A stretch of DNA of 64,000 nt from assembly GCF_030687895.1 (NCBI RefSeq), contig NZ_CP117452.1:3303501-3367500 (forward strand), given 5' to 3'. This DNA is from Pseudomonas sp. FP198. Lineage in GTDB: Bacteria > Pseudomonadota > Gammaproteobacteria > Pseudomonadales > Pseudomonadaceae. This document shows positions 9,478 to 17,358 of this stretch, one piece after another. A model generated the notes under the pieces. That model ran no database searches, was not told where the DNA came from, and saw nothing but the letters and a program-made list of their open reading frames with translations. Position numbers and translations under genes: made by a program. Every line of letters starts with the position of its first letter. Within the stretch, counting starts at the first letter, position 1.

Positions 9478-10685
9478 TGGGACCCGTCATGCCGGAATCG
9501 AACGCGCTCCCCGCACGCCTGGTGGGCCTGATGGCGGTGTGTTGTGCCCTGGCCGTGTCGACCATTTATTACCACCAGCCGCTGCTGCCACTGATGGCGG
9601 CGTCGTTCGGCCTGACACCGACGCAAGCCGGCCTGATCGCCACGCTGACGCAACTCGGCTATGGAACGGGCCTGTTGCTTATCGTGCCGCTGGCCGATTG
9701 GCGACAGCCGCGCAGGCTGGCGTTGCTGGCCATCGGCGCGAATGCCGTCGCGCTGCTCGCCTGCGCGGCCGCGCCGAACTTCGCGCTGCTGTGCGTCGCC
9801 AGTTTCATGCTCGGGGTGACGGCGATCACCGCGCAACTGATCATTCCCGCGCTATCGAGCCTGACGACGCCTGCAGCACGCGGTCGAGTCGTCGGGACTT
9901 TGCTGAGCGGGCTTTCCGCGGGGTTGCTCCTGGCACGGACCGTTGGCGGCTTGCTCGGCGAACACACGGGCTGGCGATCGGTTTTCCTGCTGGCCTCATT
10001 CGCCGATGCACTGCTGCTGGTCATCGTCGCCAGGAATCTACCGAGCATTGCCCGTTTGTCTCCGATCCGCTATGGGACGCTGATGCGTTCGCTGGGCAGC
10101 CTGCTGCGCGAGGAGCGAGTGTTGCGTTTCTGCGCCGCGAGCGGCTTTCTCACATTTGCCGCGTTCAGCGCGCTGTGGGCCACGCTGGCCGCGCTGCTGA
10201 CGCAACCGCCCTACGCGTTCGGCGCCGCCACCATCGGCCTGTTCGGGTTGGTAACGGTGCTGGGGATCGCCGCATCGCCACGCATCGGCAGCTGGGTTGA
10301 TCGCCTGGGCGCTCGCGCCCTGGCCGTGGCCGGCGCCGTTACCCTGGTCGTGGGTTTCGTTTTCATCGCGGCGGGCGGGCTGAGCCTGGCCTGGCTGATT
10401 GTCGGCATGCTGCTGTTGGATCTTGGCAACCGTGCCGGCCTGGTCGCCAATCAATCGCGCGTCCAGACCCTGCGCGCCGAGGCGCGAAGCCGGCTCAATA
10501 CGGTGTTCATGAGCGCATATTTCCTGGGCGGTGCATTCGGTGCGGCACTGGGCAACTATGGCGTGCACCGGGCCGGCTGGATCGGGCTGGCCGCCGTCGG
10601 TGCGTTGCTTGCCCTGGCGGCGACTGTCATCAACGCTGTCTCGTCCCCAGAGACCCCCGTCACGTTGGTGGACAGTCAGTCATGA
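9477..10685 (+). CDS. MFS transporter (drug:H+ antiporter-like)
   Basis: Twelve-helix major facilitator of about 402 aa. It has an LADWRQPRRL motif A after TM2 and GTLLSGLSAGLLLARTVGG as motif-C-like glycines in TM5, typical of proton antiporters. The ATG at 9477 overlaps the upstream stop codon; ATG 9489 is an alternative. Co-transcription with the isochorismatase-like hydrolase and divergence from an HxlR regulator suggest a small-molecule detoxification or export unit. Its 3' end overlaps the convergent gene by 26 bp. Confidence 0.87.
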   Translation: MGPVMPESNALPARLVGLMAVCCALAVSTIYYHQPLLPLMAASFGLTPTQAGLIATLTQLGYGTGLLLIVPLADWRQPRRLALLAIGANAVALLACAAAPNFALLCVASFMLGVTAITAQLIIPALSSLTTPAARGRVVGTLLSGLSAGLLLARTVGGLLGEHTGWRSVFLLASFADALLLVIVARNLPSIARLSPIRYGTLMRSLGSLLREERVLRFCAASGFLTFAAFSALWATLAALLTQPPYAFGAATIGLFGLVTVLGIAASPRIGSWVDRLGARALAVAGAVTLVVGFVFIAAGGLSLAWLIVGMLLLDLGNRAGLVANQSRVQTLRAEARSRLNTVFMSAYFLGGAFGAALGNYGVHRAGWIGLAAVGALLALAATVINAVSSPETPVTLVDSQS

Positions 10686-11595
10686 CGTCCGGTCGCGCAG
10701 GCAAAGGCCCGGCGCTGGCCTGGGCCCTGTCCACCAATCGTTTTATCCAACCGGCATCCTGGGCATTGACCACCGCATAACGGTCCGGCGGGAAAAACAT
10801 CCAGTGATGGGCAATCTGCGCGAGTCGCTTGATCTCATCGGCAGACATCCAGTAAGGCGTTTGCGTCACTGGCAAAGGCGCACCGTCGAAACGCCGGCCA
10901 AGCGCCAACTGGGTGCCGGGAGCGAAGACAATCGCCAGTTGCTGCCGGGGTTGCATCTGCTTCTCCGGCGCGGGCATCTGCCCTACCCGTCGGTAGCAGA
11001 AGTCACCGGGAAACTCCTCCTTGAGCACCAGCCAGTGTCCGGCCTCGGTCATCGCCAGGATCCACTGCGACACGCCGGAGCTTTGCACCCGCACCAGCTT
11101 GTCGTTTTTCCATAACATCAGGCTGCTGCAATCGGGATCAAAGTCGTTGGCCCACAGACTGATGGCCGAGATCAGCGTATGACGCTCAAGCTCGACCAGC
11201 CCTTGATCGGGCATCGATTGCCAATAGTGCTTGGTCGGGTCGCGCGAGTCGCGCAGGTAATTGGAGAGTATCCACCCCGCCACGAAAAGCAGCGTTGCCA
11301 GCGCCAGCCAGCCCAGGGAGTCGCCGACGATCCGATCAACGTCCAGCTCCGGGGCGAATAACTTCTGGCTCAGGCCCAGGCCCGCCAGGAACACCACGCC
11401 CGGCAGAACCAGGCCCATGCTCAATGGCGGCAGCAGTACGACCAACCAACTGAAGTCATGCATGGACGCACGGTCACGCGCCCAGGCCAGCTCCTGCGCA
11501 AGCATCGGTGCCTGCTCTCGCGGACCGATGCCCGGATCAGGGGTCTGGAAGCGGAAGAACTGCGTGTGGGAGTCGTCGCGCATGGAGGGCGTCAT
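10660..11595 (-). CDS. Hypothetical membrane protein
   Basis: Protein of 311 aa that I do not recognise. Two closely spaced hydrophobic segments (about residues 47-75 and 93-113) form a membrane hairpin. A soluble domain of about 190 residues follows, rich in Trp and aromatic residues (KHYWQSMPDQGLVELERHTL; QTPYWMSADEIKRLAQIAHH). Codon use matches its neighbours, which supports a real gene. The ATG at 11583 is an alternative start. It converges with the MFS gene, so it is not part of that operon. Confidence 0.65.
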   Translation of the reverse strand: MTPSMRDDSHTQFFRFQTPDPGIGPREQAPMLAQELAWARDRASMHDFSWLVVLLPPLSMGLVLPGVVFLAGLGLSQKLFAPELDVDRIVGDSLGWLALATLLFVAGWILSNYLRDSRDPTKHYWQSMPDQGLVELERHTLISAISLWANDFDPDCSSLMLWKNDKLVRVQSSGVSQWILAMTEAGHWLVLKEEFPGDFCYRRVGQMPAPEKQMQPRQQLAIVFAPGTQLALGRRFDGAPLPVTQTPYWMSADEIKRLAQIAHHWMFFPPDRYAVVNAQDAGWIKRLVDRAQASAGPLPARPDVMTDCPPT

Positions 11596-11686
11596 TTCTC
11601 TTGAAACGGTCGCGCATCTTCGGCGATTTTTACTGGCGCGACCAGTCTCTACGGAGTTCCCATTCCTGTGTGGCTGAACCCGCGCT

Positions 11687-11750
11687 TTCGCGAGCAGGCT
11701 CGCTCCCCCAGGGGATCGGAGATTCTGTGGGAGCGAGCCTGCTCGCGAAG
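11687..11750. repeat. REP pair, GTGGGAGCGAG family (outward order)
   Basis: ttcgcgagcaggctcgctccc followed 22 bp later by gtgggagcgagcctgctcgcgaag. The two units are in the opposite order to the REPINs at 30402, 41132 and 51158. Confidence 0.85.
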
Positions 11751-11769
11751 ACGGCGGTAAAGCCAGGGA

Positions 11770-12618
11770 TCAGTCCGCCTGCACCGTCACCTGACGCTGT
11801 TCACCCAAACCTTGAATGCCCAGGCGCATGGTCTGGCCCGGGTGCAGGAACACCGGGTTGGGCTTGATGCCCAGGCCGACACCCGGTGGCGTCCCGGTCG
11901 AGATCACGTCGCCGGGTTGCAGGCTCATGCACCGGCTCAGGTAGGCAATCAGTTGCGGCACGCTGAAGATCAGCGTCCGGGTATTGCCGTTCTGATAACG
12001 ATGCCCGTCGACTTCCAGCCACAGATCCAGCGCGTGGGGATCGGCGATTTCGTCCTTCGTCACCAGCCAGGGTCCAAGCGGGCCGAAGGTGTCGAAGCCT
12101 TTGCCCTTGTCCCAGGTGCCACCGCGTTCGAGCTGCCATTCGCGCTCCGACACATCGTTGATGACGCAATAACCGGCGACATGCTCCATGGCATTGGCTT
12201 CGTCGATGTAGCGCCCGCCCTTGCCAATGACCACGCCGAGCTCGACTTCCCAATCGGTCTTGAGCGAGCCACGGGGAATCTGGACATCGTCGTTCGGTCC
12301 GCAGATGGCGCTGGTCCACTTGTTGAAGATGATCGGTTCTTTCGGCACCTCCATGTTCGACTCGGCGGCATGGTCGGCGTAGTTCAGGCCGATGCAGATG
12401 AACTTGCCGACCTGCCCGACGCACGCGCCGATCCGCGGCTGCCCGCCTACGACCGGCAGGCTGCGCGGGTCGATGGCGGCGAGTCTTGCCAGGCCTTCAG
12501 GAGCCAGGGCTTGCCCGGCGATGTCTGGCACGTGGCCCGACAGGTCACGGATCTGATTGTCATCATCCAGCAGCCCGGGCTTTTCCGAACCTTTTTCGCC
12601 GTAACGCAACAGTTTCAT
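11770..12618 (-). CDS. Fumarylacetoacetate hydrolase family protein (2,4-diketo-3-deoxy-aldonate hydrolase-like)
   Basis: Cytoplasmic metal-dependent C-C hydrolase of 282 aa. The FAH fold is recognisable by the IGLNYADHAAE entry motif (about residues 76-86), metal-ligand acids in DWEVELGVVIGKGG, and GKGFDTFGPLGPWLV and STGTPPGVGLG near the C-terminus. Paired with a 2-keto-3-deoxy-fuconate dehydrogenase-type SDR 26 bp upstream, the likely reaction is cleavage of a 2,4-diketo-3-deoxy sugar acid to pyruvate plus a hydroxy acid. It is the last gene of the MFS-SDR-FAH operon. The exact sugar cannot be read from sequence. Confidence 0.85.
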   Translation of the reverse strand: MKLLRYGEKGSEKPGLLDDDNQIRDLSGHVPDIAGQALAPEGLARLAAIDPRSLPVVGGQPRIGACVGQVGKFICIGLNYADHAAESNMEVPKEPIIFNKWTSAICGPNDDVQIPRGSLKTDWEVELGVVIGKGGRYIDEANAMEHVAGYCVINDVSEREWQLERGGTWDKGKGFDTFGPLGPWLVTKDEIADPHALDLWLEVDGHRYQNGNTRTLIFSVPQLIAYLSRCMSLQPGDVISTGTPPGVGLGIKPNPVFLHPGQTMRLGIQGLGEQRQVTVQAD

Positions 12619-12643
12619 GAAGTGCTCCTGCTCAAGTGAAAAT

Positions 12644-13384
12644 TCAGAGGCTCATGCCACCGTCAATGACGTGTACCGTCCCGGTGGTGTAGGCAGATGC
12701 GTCGCTGCCCAGGTACAGCGCCAGTTGCGCGACCTCCTCGGTGTTGCCGATGCGCCCCATGGGCTGGCGGTCGAGAAACTGCCGGTAGACCTGTTCCTCC
12801 TCGACACCCTGCTGCGCCGCCTGGTCGGCAATGCGCTGGCGCAGCGAAGGCGAGTCGACGGTGCCGGGGCATATCGCATTGCAACGGATCCCCTGGCTGA
12901 CGAAGTCGATGGCGACGGATTTGGTCAGCCCGACTACCGCCGCCTTGCTGGCAGCATAGGCGAAACGATTGGGCACGCCCTTGATACTGGACGCTACCGA
13001 CGACATGTTGATGATCGACCCGCCGCCACGCGCCAGCATACCTGGCAGAAACGCGCGGATCATGCGGTACATGGCGCTGACATTGAGGTCCATCGAGCGC
13101 GCCCAGGCGGCTTCGTCGCAATCGAGAATGGTGCCGCTGTGCACGTAGCCGGCGCAGTTGAAAAGCACGTCCAGCCCGCCAATGCGCTCGCGGGCAGCGT
13201 CGATGGCGCTGGCCGAGGTGACATCCAGGAGCATCGGCGTGACCCCCTCGATGCCCGCCAGCGCGCGAATATCGATGTCACTGGCGAACACCTCGGCGCC
13301 GGCCTGGGCGAAGGCCACGGCACTGGCCAGGCCGATGCCCTGCCCCGCCGCCGTCACCAGCACCCGTTTGCCTTGCAGGTTCAT
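12644..13384 (-). CDS. SDR oxidoreductase, 2-keto-3-deoxy-L-fuconate 4-dehydrogenase-like
   Basis: NAD(P)-dependent short-chain dehydrogenase of 246 aa. It has an N-terminal Rossmann motif (VLVTAAGQGIGLA), FNCAGYVHSG, catalytic Ser (MSSVASS) and Tyr/Lys (YAASK), and a C-terminal VIDGGMSL ending. The sequence closely recalls the 2-keto-3-deoxy-L-fuconate dehydrogenases and human BDH2. The start ATG at 13384 overlaps the stop of the MFS gene (ATGA); an upstream in-frame extension to 13483 lies inside that gene and is rejected. It would oxidise the 2-keto-3-deoxy acid made by the IlvD/Edd enzyme before FAH cleavage. Confidence 0.87.
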   Translation of the reverse strand: MNLQGKRVLVTAAGQGIGLASAVAFAQAGAEVFASDIDIRALAGIEGVTPMLLDVTSASAIDAARERIGGLDVLFNCAGYVHSGTILDCDEAAWARSMDLNVSAMYRMIRAFLPGMLARGGGSIINMSSVASSIKGVPNRFAYAASKAAVVGLTKSVAIDFVSQGIRCNAICPGTVDSPSLRQRIADQAAQQGVEEEQVYRQFLDRQPMGRIGNTEEVAQLALYLGSDASAYTTGTVHVIDGGMSL

Positions 13385-14763
13385 GCGGTCTCCAGTTGCG
13401 CGGCCGTGGGCGCGGTCTTGGCTGTCCTGCCGAGCATCGAGGCGGGAATCGCCAGGATCAAACCGCCGCTGACCAACAGGCACAGCGCCAGGACGTACGT
13501 ACCGTTGTTGATGTTGCCCGTCAGGGTTTCCGCCACGGCCGTGATCATCGAACCGGTGAAGCCCGAAAGGTTGCCGATGGCGTTGATCATGCCGATCCCG
13601 GCTGCGGCGGCAACGCCCGACAGCACAGTGCCCGGCAAGGTCCAGAAAATCGGCATCAGGCTGAGGATCCCCGAGGCGGAGACGCTGAGGAACAGCACTG
13701 ACAGCACCAGGTTATCGGCGAAGTAAGCACTGAGGATCAGCCCGGCGCCACCAATGAATGCCGGAATGGCCGCGTGCAGGCGCCGTTCACCGGTGCGGTT
13801 GGAGTGCCTTGCGTTGAGCAGCATCGCCACCACGGCCACAGAATAAGGAATGGCGGTGAGCAAACCGATGTGCAGGCTGTTGGTGATGCCGGTGCTCTTG
13901 ATGATTGACGGCATCCAGAAGGCCAGGCCGTAGAAACCGGTATTGAAGGTCAGCAGGATCAGCACCAGCAACCAGACGCGAGGGTTGAAGAACACTTCGC
14001 TCAAGCGCGAAGCCTTGCCCTGGTTGTCGGTTTGCAGGTTGGCCTTGAGCAGAGCCTTTTCCGCTGCCGACAGCCACTTGGCCTTGTCGATGTTATCGGC
14101 CAGGCAGACGATCACCACGAAGGCCATGATGATCGAAGGGATGCCCTCGATGATCAGCATCCACTGCCAGCCGGACATGCCCTGCACGCCTTGCATGCTG
14201 TTCATCAGCCACCCGGACAGGATCCCGCCCAGTGTCAGGCTGACCGGCAACGCCAGCAGGAACCCGGACATCACCCGGCTCTGCCGGTGGGTCGGGAACC
14301 AGTAATTGAGGTAGAGGATCACGCCGGGGAAAAAGCCTGCTTCACAGATGCCCAACAGGAAACGCAGCACATAGAACATCGTGCTCGATTCGATGTGGAA
14401 GAACGCCGCCAGCGGCACCGTGTAGGCCACGGCCATGGAGATCACCGCCCAACTGAGCATGATCCGGGCGATCCAGAACCGCGCGCCCAGACGATGCAGC
14501 AACAGGTTGCTGGGGACCTCGAAAAGGAAATAGCCCCAGAAAAACATACTGGCGCCCAGGGCGTACACGGTGTTACTGAACTGCAACTCGGCGAGCATGT
14601 CGAGCTTGGCGAAGCCGATATTGACCCGATCGAGGTATGCCGCCATGTAGCACAACAGCAGCACTGGCAGGATCCGCCAGATCACCTTGCGGTAGGTCCG
14701 GTCTTCGAAATCCAGTTCGCCGGCTTGCGCCTGGGCAGGCAACGGCTCGGAGATGGTTTGCAT
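13381..14763 (-). CDS. MFS transporter, anion:cation symporter (ACS) type, sugar acid uptake
   Basis: Twelve-helix major facilitator of 460 aa. It has YLDRVNIGFAKLDM in TM1 and FEVPSNLLLHRLGARFWIARI between TM2 and TM3, both signatures of the ACS family that imports hexuronates, galactonate, glucarate and tartrate. First gene of a three-gene operon with the SDR (4-bp overlap) and the FAH hydrolase. A palindromic operator candidate sits about 115 bp upstream. The natural substrate is probably the aldonate processed by this cluster. Confidence 0.88.
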   Translation of the reverse strand: MQTISEPLPAQAQAGELDFEDRTYRKVIWRILPVLLLCYMAAYLDRVNIGFAKLDMLAELQFSNTVYALGASMFFWGYFLFEVPSNLLLHRLGARFWIARIMLSWAVISMAVAYTVPLAAFFHIESSTMFYVLRFLLGICEAGFFPGVILYLNYWFPTHRQSRVMSGFLLALPVSLTLGGILSGWLMNSMQGVQGMSGWQWMLIIEGIPSIIMAFVVIVCLADNIDKAKWLSAAEKALLKANLQTDNQGKASRLSEVFFNPRVWLLVLILLTFNTGFYGLAFWMPSIIKSTGITNSLHIGLLTAIPYSVAVVAMLLNARHSNRTGERRLHAAIPAFIGGAGLILSAYFADNLVLSVLFLSVSASGILSLMPIFWTLPGTVLSGVAAAAGIGMINAIGNLSGFTGSMITAVAETLTGNINNGTYVLALCLLVSGGLILAIPASMLGRTAKTAPTAAQLETA

Positions 14764-14878
14764 GAGGTAACCCCTGATTGTTGTTATTGGGTCACGTCGA
14801 ATGAGCGGCTCATCCGGCGATTGAACGAGGACTCTACTGTCGCGGATCGATTCTTTCCCAATGGCATTTTTGGATTAG

Positions 14879-14899
14879 TTGATAACCGGTTGTTATCAA
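14879..14899. promoter_or_regulatory. LysR-type operator candidate upstream of the MFS-SDR-FAH operon
   Basis: Perfect inverted repeat TTGATAAC-n5-GTTATCAA with spacer CGGTT. A matching site (ATAAC-CGGAC-GTTAT) lies in the LysR/AraD1 divergent region at 16035-16053. The shared arms and shared CGG in the spacer suggest both are bound by the LysR regulator encoded between them. Confidence 0.6.
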
Positions 14900-14942
14900 A
14901 GTCCAAACCCAGGACGAGGATCTACGTCAAAGCACATGACCC

Positions 14943-15071
14943 GTGGCGAGGGGATTTATCCCCGCTGGGCTGCGAAGCAGTCCTAACCCGGCCTCTGCAT
15001 TCTGTCAGACTGATTTCGGTGAGCTTCTTGGGGCTGCTGCGCAGCCCAGCGGGGATAAATCCCCTCGCCAC
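14943..15071. repeat. REPIN, GTGGCGAGGG family (ggggatttatcccc variant)
   Basis: Inverted pair gtggcgaggggatttatcc ... ggataaatcccctcgccac. It occupies the part of the 315-bp gap next to the LysR 3' end; the remainder of the gap (14764-14942) is the upstream region of the MFS operon, with the palindrome at 14879. Confidence 0.88.
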
Positions 15072-15078
15072 AGGATGT

Positions 15079-16017
15079 TCAACCACTCTGGCGGGCGTTG
15101 TCCTTGAGAATCTCGGCAAACTCCAGCGCCGCGCCCACCAGCGGCTCGTCTTTTCGCGTGAGGATGCCGTAGTCCTGCGGCACCAGGTGCAACGGGGTAT
15201 CGAGGGTCTTGAGCTGGCCGCTTTCCAGCAGCGGATCAACCATGGCATTGGGCAACATGCCGATCATCGGGCCGCGTTTCAGCACCTGGAGGAAAGTCTG
15301 CATGGAAATCGTATCAATGGTGTTGCGCGGCATTCGCACGCCCGCTTCGGCGAAGGCCAGTTCCATGCGGGCGCGGATCGGCGTGCCGACCGGGTAGAGA
15401 ATCCACGGCAGGTCCACCAGTTGCTGCAGCGATATCGGCCCGGCGTCTGCCAGCGGATGCCGGTCGTTGACGACGATGCAGAACGGTTCCGGAGCCAGGG
15501 GCTGGAAGTCGTAGCGCTGCTGCTGGCTCTGCTCGGTAAACCGCGCCACGGCCAGGTCGAGCTTCTTCTCCTCCAGCATCTTCATCAGGTGATTGCTGGT
15601 CTGCTCTACCACCTCGATGGACAACAACGGCCAACGCTGCTTGATCTGCAGGATCGCCTCGGGCAGGGCCACCGCCGTCGCGGCAAAGATCCCGCCGACC
15701 TTGAGATAACCATGGCCGCCCTCCCGCAGGCTGCTGATCTGCTCGACGAACGAGCGCGCGTCATTCAAAGCGATCTGTGCGTAGCGCAGCACATGCTCGC
15801 CCAGCGCGGTGGGCGGCATGCTGCGCGGACGCCGCTCGAACAGGGCAAAGCCGAGCAGGCTCTCGATTTCCTTGAGCATCTTGCTCACCGCCGGCTGGCT
15901 GAGGTTCATCTGTTCGGCCGCCAGGTGCATGTTGCAGGTGCGGCCCAAGGTATCGATCAGCAGCAGATGGCGAAATTTGAGCCAGCCGCAGAAGCTGGAA
16001 AAGGACAGATCGGACAT
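15079..16017 (-). CDS. LysR-family regulator of the sugar-acid cluster
   Basis: DNA-binding regulator of about 312 aa. The N-terminal winged helix-turn-helix reads LGRTCNMHLAAEQMNLSQPA then VSKMLKEIESLLGFALFERR. It resembles the GalR/CbbR-like LysR branch with an N-terminal extension (MSDLSFSSFCGWLKFRHLLL). A periplasmic-binding-like effector domain follows. The ATG at 16017 is chosen; a TTG at 16023 is also in frame. It is divergent from the AraD1-type gene and sits beside the MFS operon. Palindromes in both control regions support it as the local regulator, with a sugar-acid intermediate as likely inducer. Confidence 0.88.
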   Translation of the reverse strand: MSDLSFSSFCGWLKFRHLLLIDTLGRTCNMHLAAEQMNLSQPAVSKMLKEIESLLGFALFERRPRSMPPTALGEHVLRYAQIALNDARSFVEQISSLREGGHGYLKVGGIFAATAVALPEAILQIKQRWPLLSIEVVEQTSNHLMKMLEEKKLDLAVARFTEQSQQQRYDFQPLAPEPFCIVVNDRHPLADAGPISLQQLVDLPWILYPVGTPIRARMELAFAEAGVRMPRNTIDTISMQTFLQVLKRGPMIGMLPNAMVDPLLESGQLKTLDTPLHLVPQDYGILTRKDEPLVGAALEFAEILKDNARQSG

Positions 16018-16034
16018 GGGCAACCCTCACGATG

Positions 16035-16053
16035 CAATAACCGGACGTTATCA
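16035..16053. promoter_or_regulatory. Second LysR operator candidate in the lysR/araD1-type divergent promoter
   Basis: CAATAAC-CGGAC-GTTATCA; the right arm is identical to the site at 14879-14899 and the left arm differs at two of seven positions. It lies between the two divergent starts (16017 and 16131). Confidence 0.58.
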
Positions 16054-16130
16054 GATACTGAATATATCTCATTGGAGTTCATCAGCAGCGCGCCCTAGCT
16101 TGAAAGCTTTACGAACCAGGAAGACTGCCC

Positions 16131-17312
16131 ATGTCGCTGATGCTTACCCCCGAGAATACGCTGCCGGTCGATGGCCTGGCCGGCACCCTGATTGGTCGTG
16201 CCTGGGTCCCTGGCCGGGTCGCCGGGCCTTCGCCAATCGTGCTGCGCAGCGACGGAGTGTTCGACCTGTCGGAGCGTTTCGCGACCTTGAGCGATTTGCT
16301 GGAAACGCCCTCGCCGCTGACAGCGGTCAGGCAGACGCCGGGCACGTTCATCGCCAGTGTCGACGCGCTGCTGGCCAACACCGGCATGCATGCTGACCCG
16401 GCCAGGCCCTTCCTGTTGCCGCCCCTGGACTTACAAGTGATCAAGGCCGCCGGCGTGACCTTCGCCGCGAGCATGATCGAGCGGGTGATCGAGGAGCAGG
16501 CTGGCGGTGACGCGGCCCGGGCCGAAGCCGTGCGCGCGACGGTGCACAGCGTCATTGGCGACAACCTGCGCTCGATCGTCCCGGGCTCCGAGCAAGCCAT
16601 GCGCCTCAAGGCCTTCCTCATCGAACAGGGCATGTGGTCGCAGTATCTGGAGGTCGGCATCGGGCCGGACGCGGAGATCTTCACCAAGGCGCCGGTGCTG
16701 GCCGCCGTCGGCAGCGGCAGCCAGATCGGCATTCATCCGGCCTCGCAATGGAACAACCCGGAACCGGAAGTGGTGCTGGCGGTGAATAGCCGCGGCCAGA
16801 TCCACGGCGCCACCCTGGGCAACGACGTCAACCTGCGGGACATCGAAGGCCGCAGCGCGTTGTTGCTGAGCAAGGCCAAGGACAACAATGCCTCGTGCGC
16901 CATCGGGCCGTTCATCCGGCTGTTCGATGAACACTTCAGCCTGGACGACGTGCGGGCCTGCGAGGTCGATCTCCAGGTACACGGCGAAGACGGTTACCGC
17001 CTGCACGGCTGCAGCTCCATGAGTCAGATCAGCCGCGACCCGCAGGACCTCGCAGGCCAGACACTCAACGCCAACCACCAATACCCGGATGGCTTCCTGC
17101 TGTTTCTCGGTACCCTGTTCGCCCCCACCGAGGATCGCGACCACGCCGGCAGCGGTTTCACCCACAAACTGGGCGACCGGGTCAGTATCAGCAGCCCGTT
17201 GCTCGGCAGTTTGCATAATCAGGTGACTCACAGCTGCGAGGCCGCGCCCTGGACCTTCGGCGTCGGCGCCTTGCTGCGTAATCTCGCCGCGCGGGGGCTG
17301 CTCGATCGCTGA
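16131..17312 (+). CDS. AraD1-type FAH family 2-keto-3-deoxy-aldonate dehydratase
   Basis: Protein of 393 aa, longer than the FAH hydrolase at 11770 and of a different branch. It has a C-terminal FAH-like domain with SQWNNPEPEVVLAVNSRGQI (metal-binding acids), GATLGNDVNLRDIEGRSALL and KAKDNNASCAIGPFIRLFDE. This pattern fits the AraD1 family, which dehydrates 2-keto-3-deoxy-pentonates to 2-oxoglutarate semialdehyde. The dehydratase gene follows after 46 bp, so the two form an operon divergent from lysR. Whether it acts as dehydratase or as a second hydrolase is inference from family. Confidence 0.82.
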   Translation: MSLMLTPENTLPVDGLAGTLIGRAWVPGRVAGPSPIVLRSDGVFDLSERFATLSDLLETPSPLTAVRQTPGTFIASVDALLANTGMHADPARPFLLPPLDLQVIKAAGVTFAASMIERVIEEQAGGDAARAEAVRATVHSVIGDNLRSIVPGSEQAMRLKAFLIEQGMWSQYLEVGIGPDAEIFTKAPVLAAVGSGSQIGIHPASQWNNPEPEVVLAVNSRGQIHGATLGNDVNLRDIEGRSALLLSKAKDNNASCAIGPFIRLFDEHFSLDDVRACEVDLQVHGEDGYRLHGCSSMSQISRDPQDLAGQTLNANHQYPDGFLLFLGTLFAPTEDRDHAGSGFTHKLGDRVSISSPLLGSLHNQVTHSCEAAPWTFGVGALLRNLAARGLLDR

Positions 17313-17358
17313 GCCCGACAGATCGTCGATTCATCCAATTACAAGAGAGAAATGAATC

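Noticed and set aside
14032..16098. 688-codon open frame on the plus strand across the MFS and LysR genes
   Set aside because: It spans a REPIN and two well-supported genes on the other strand; the translation is low-complexity His/Gln/Asp-rich.
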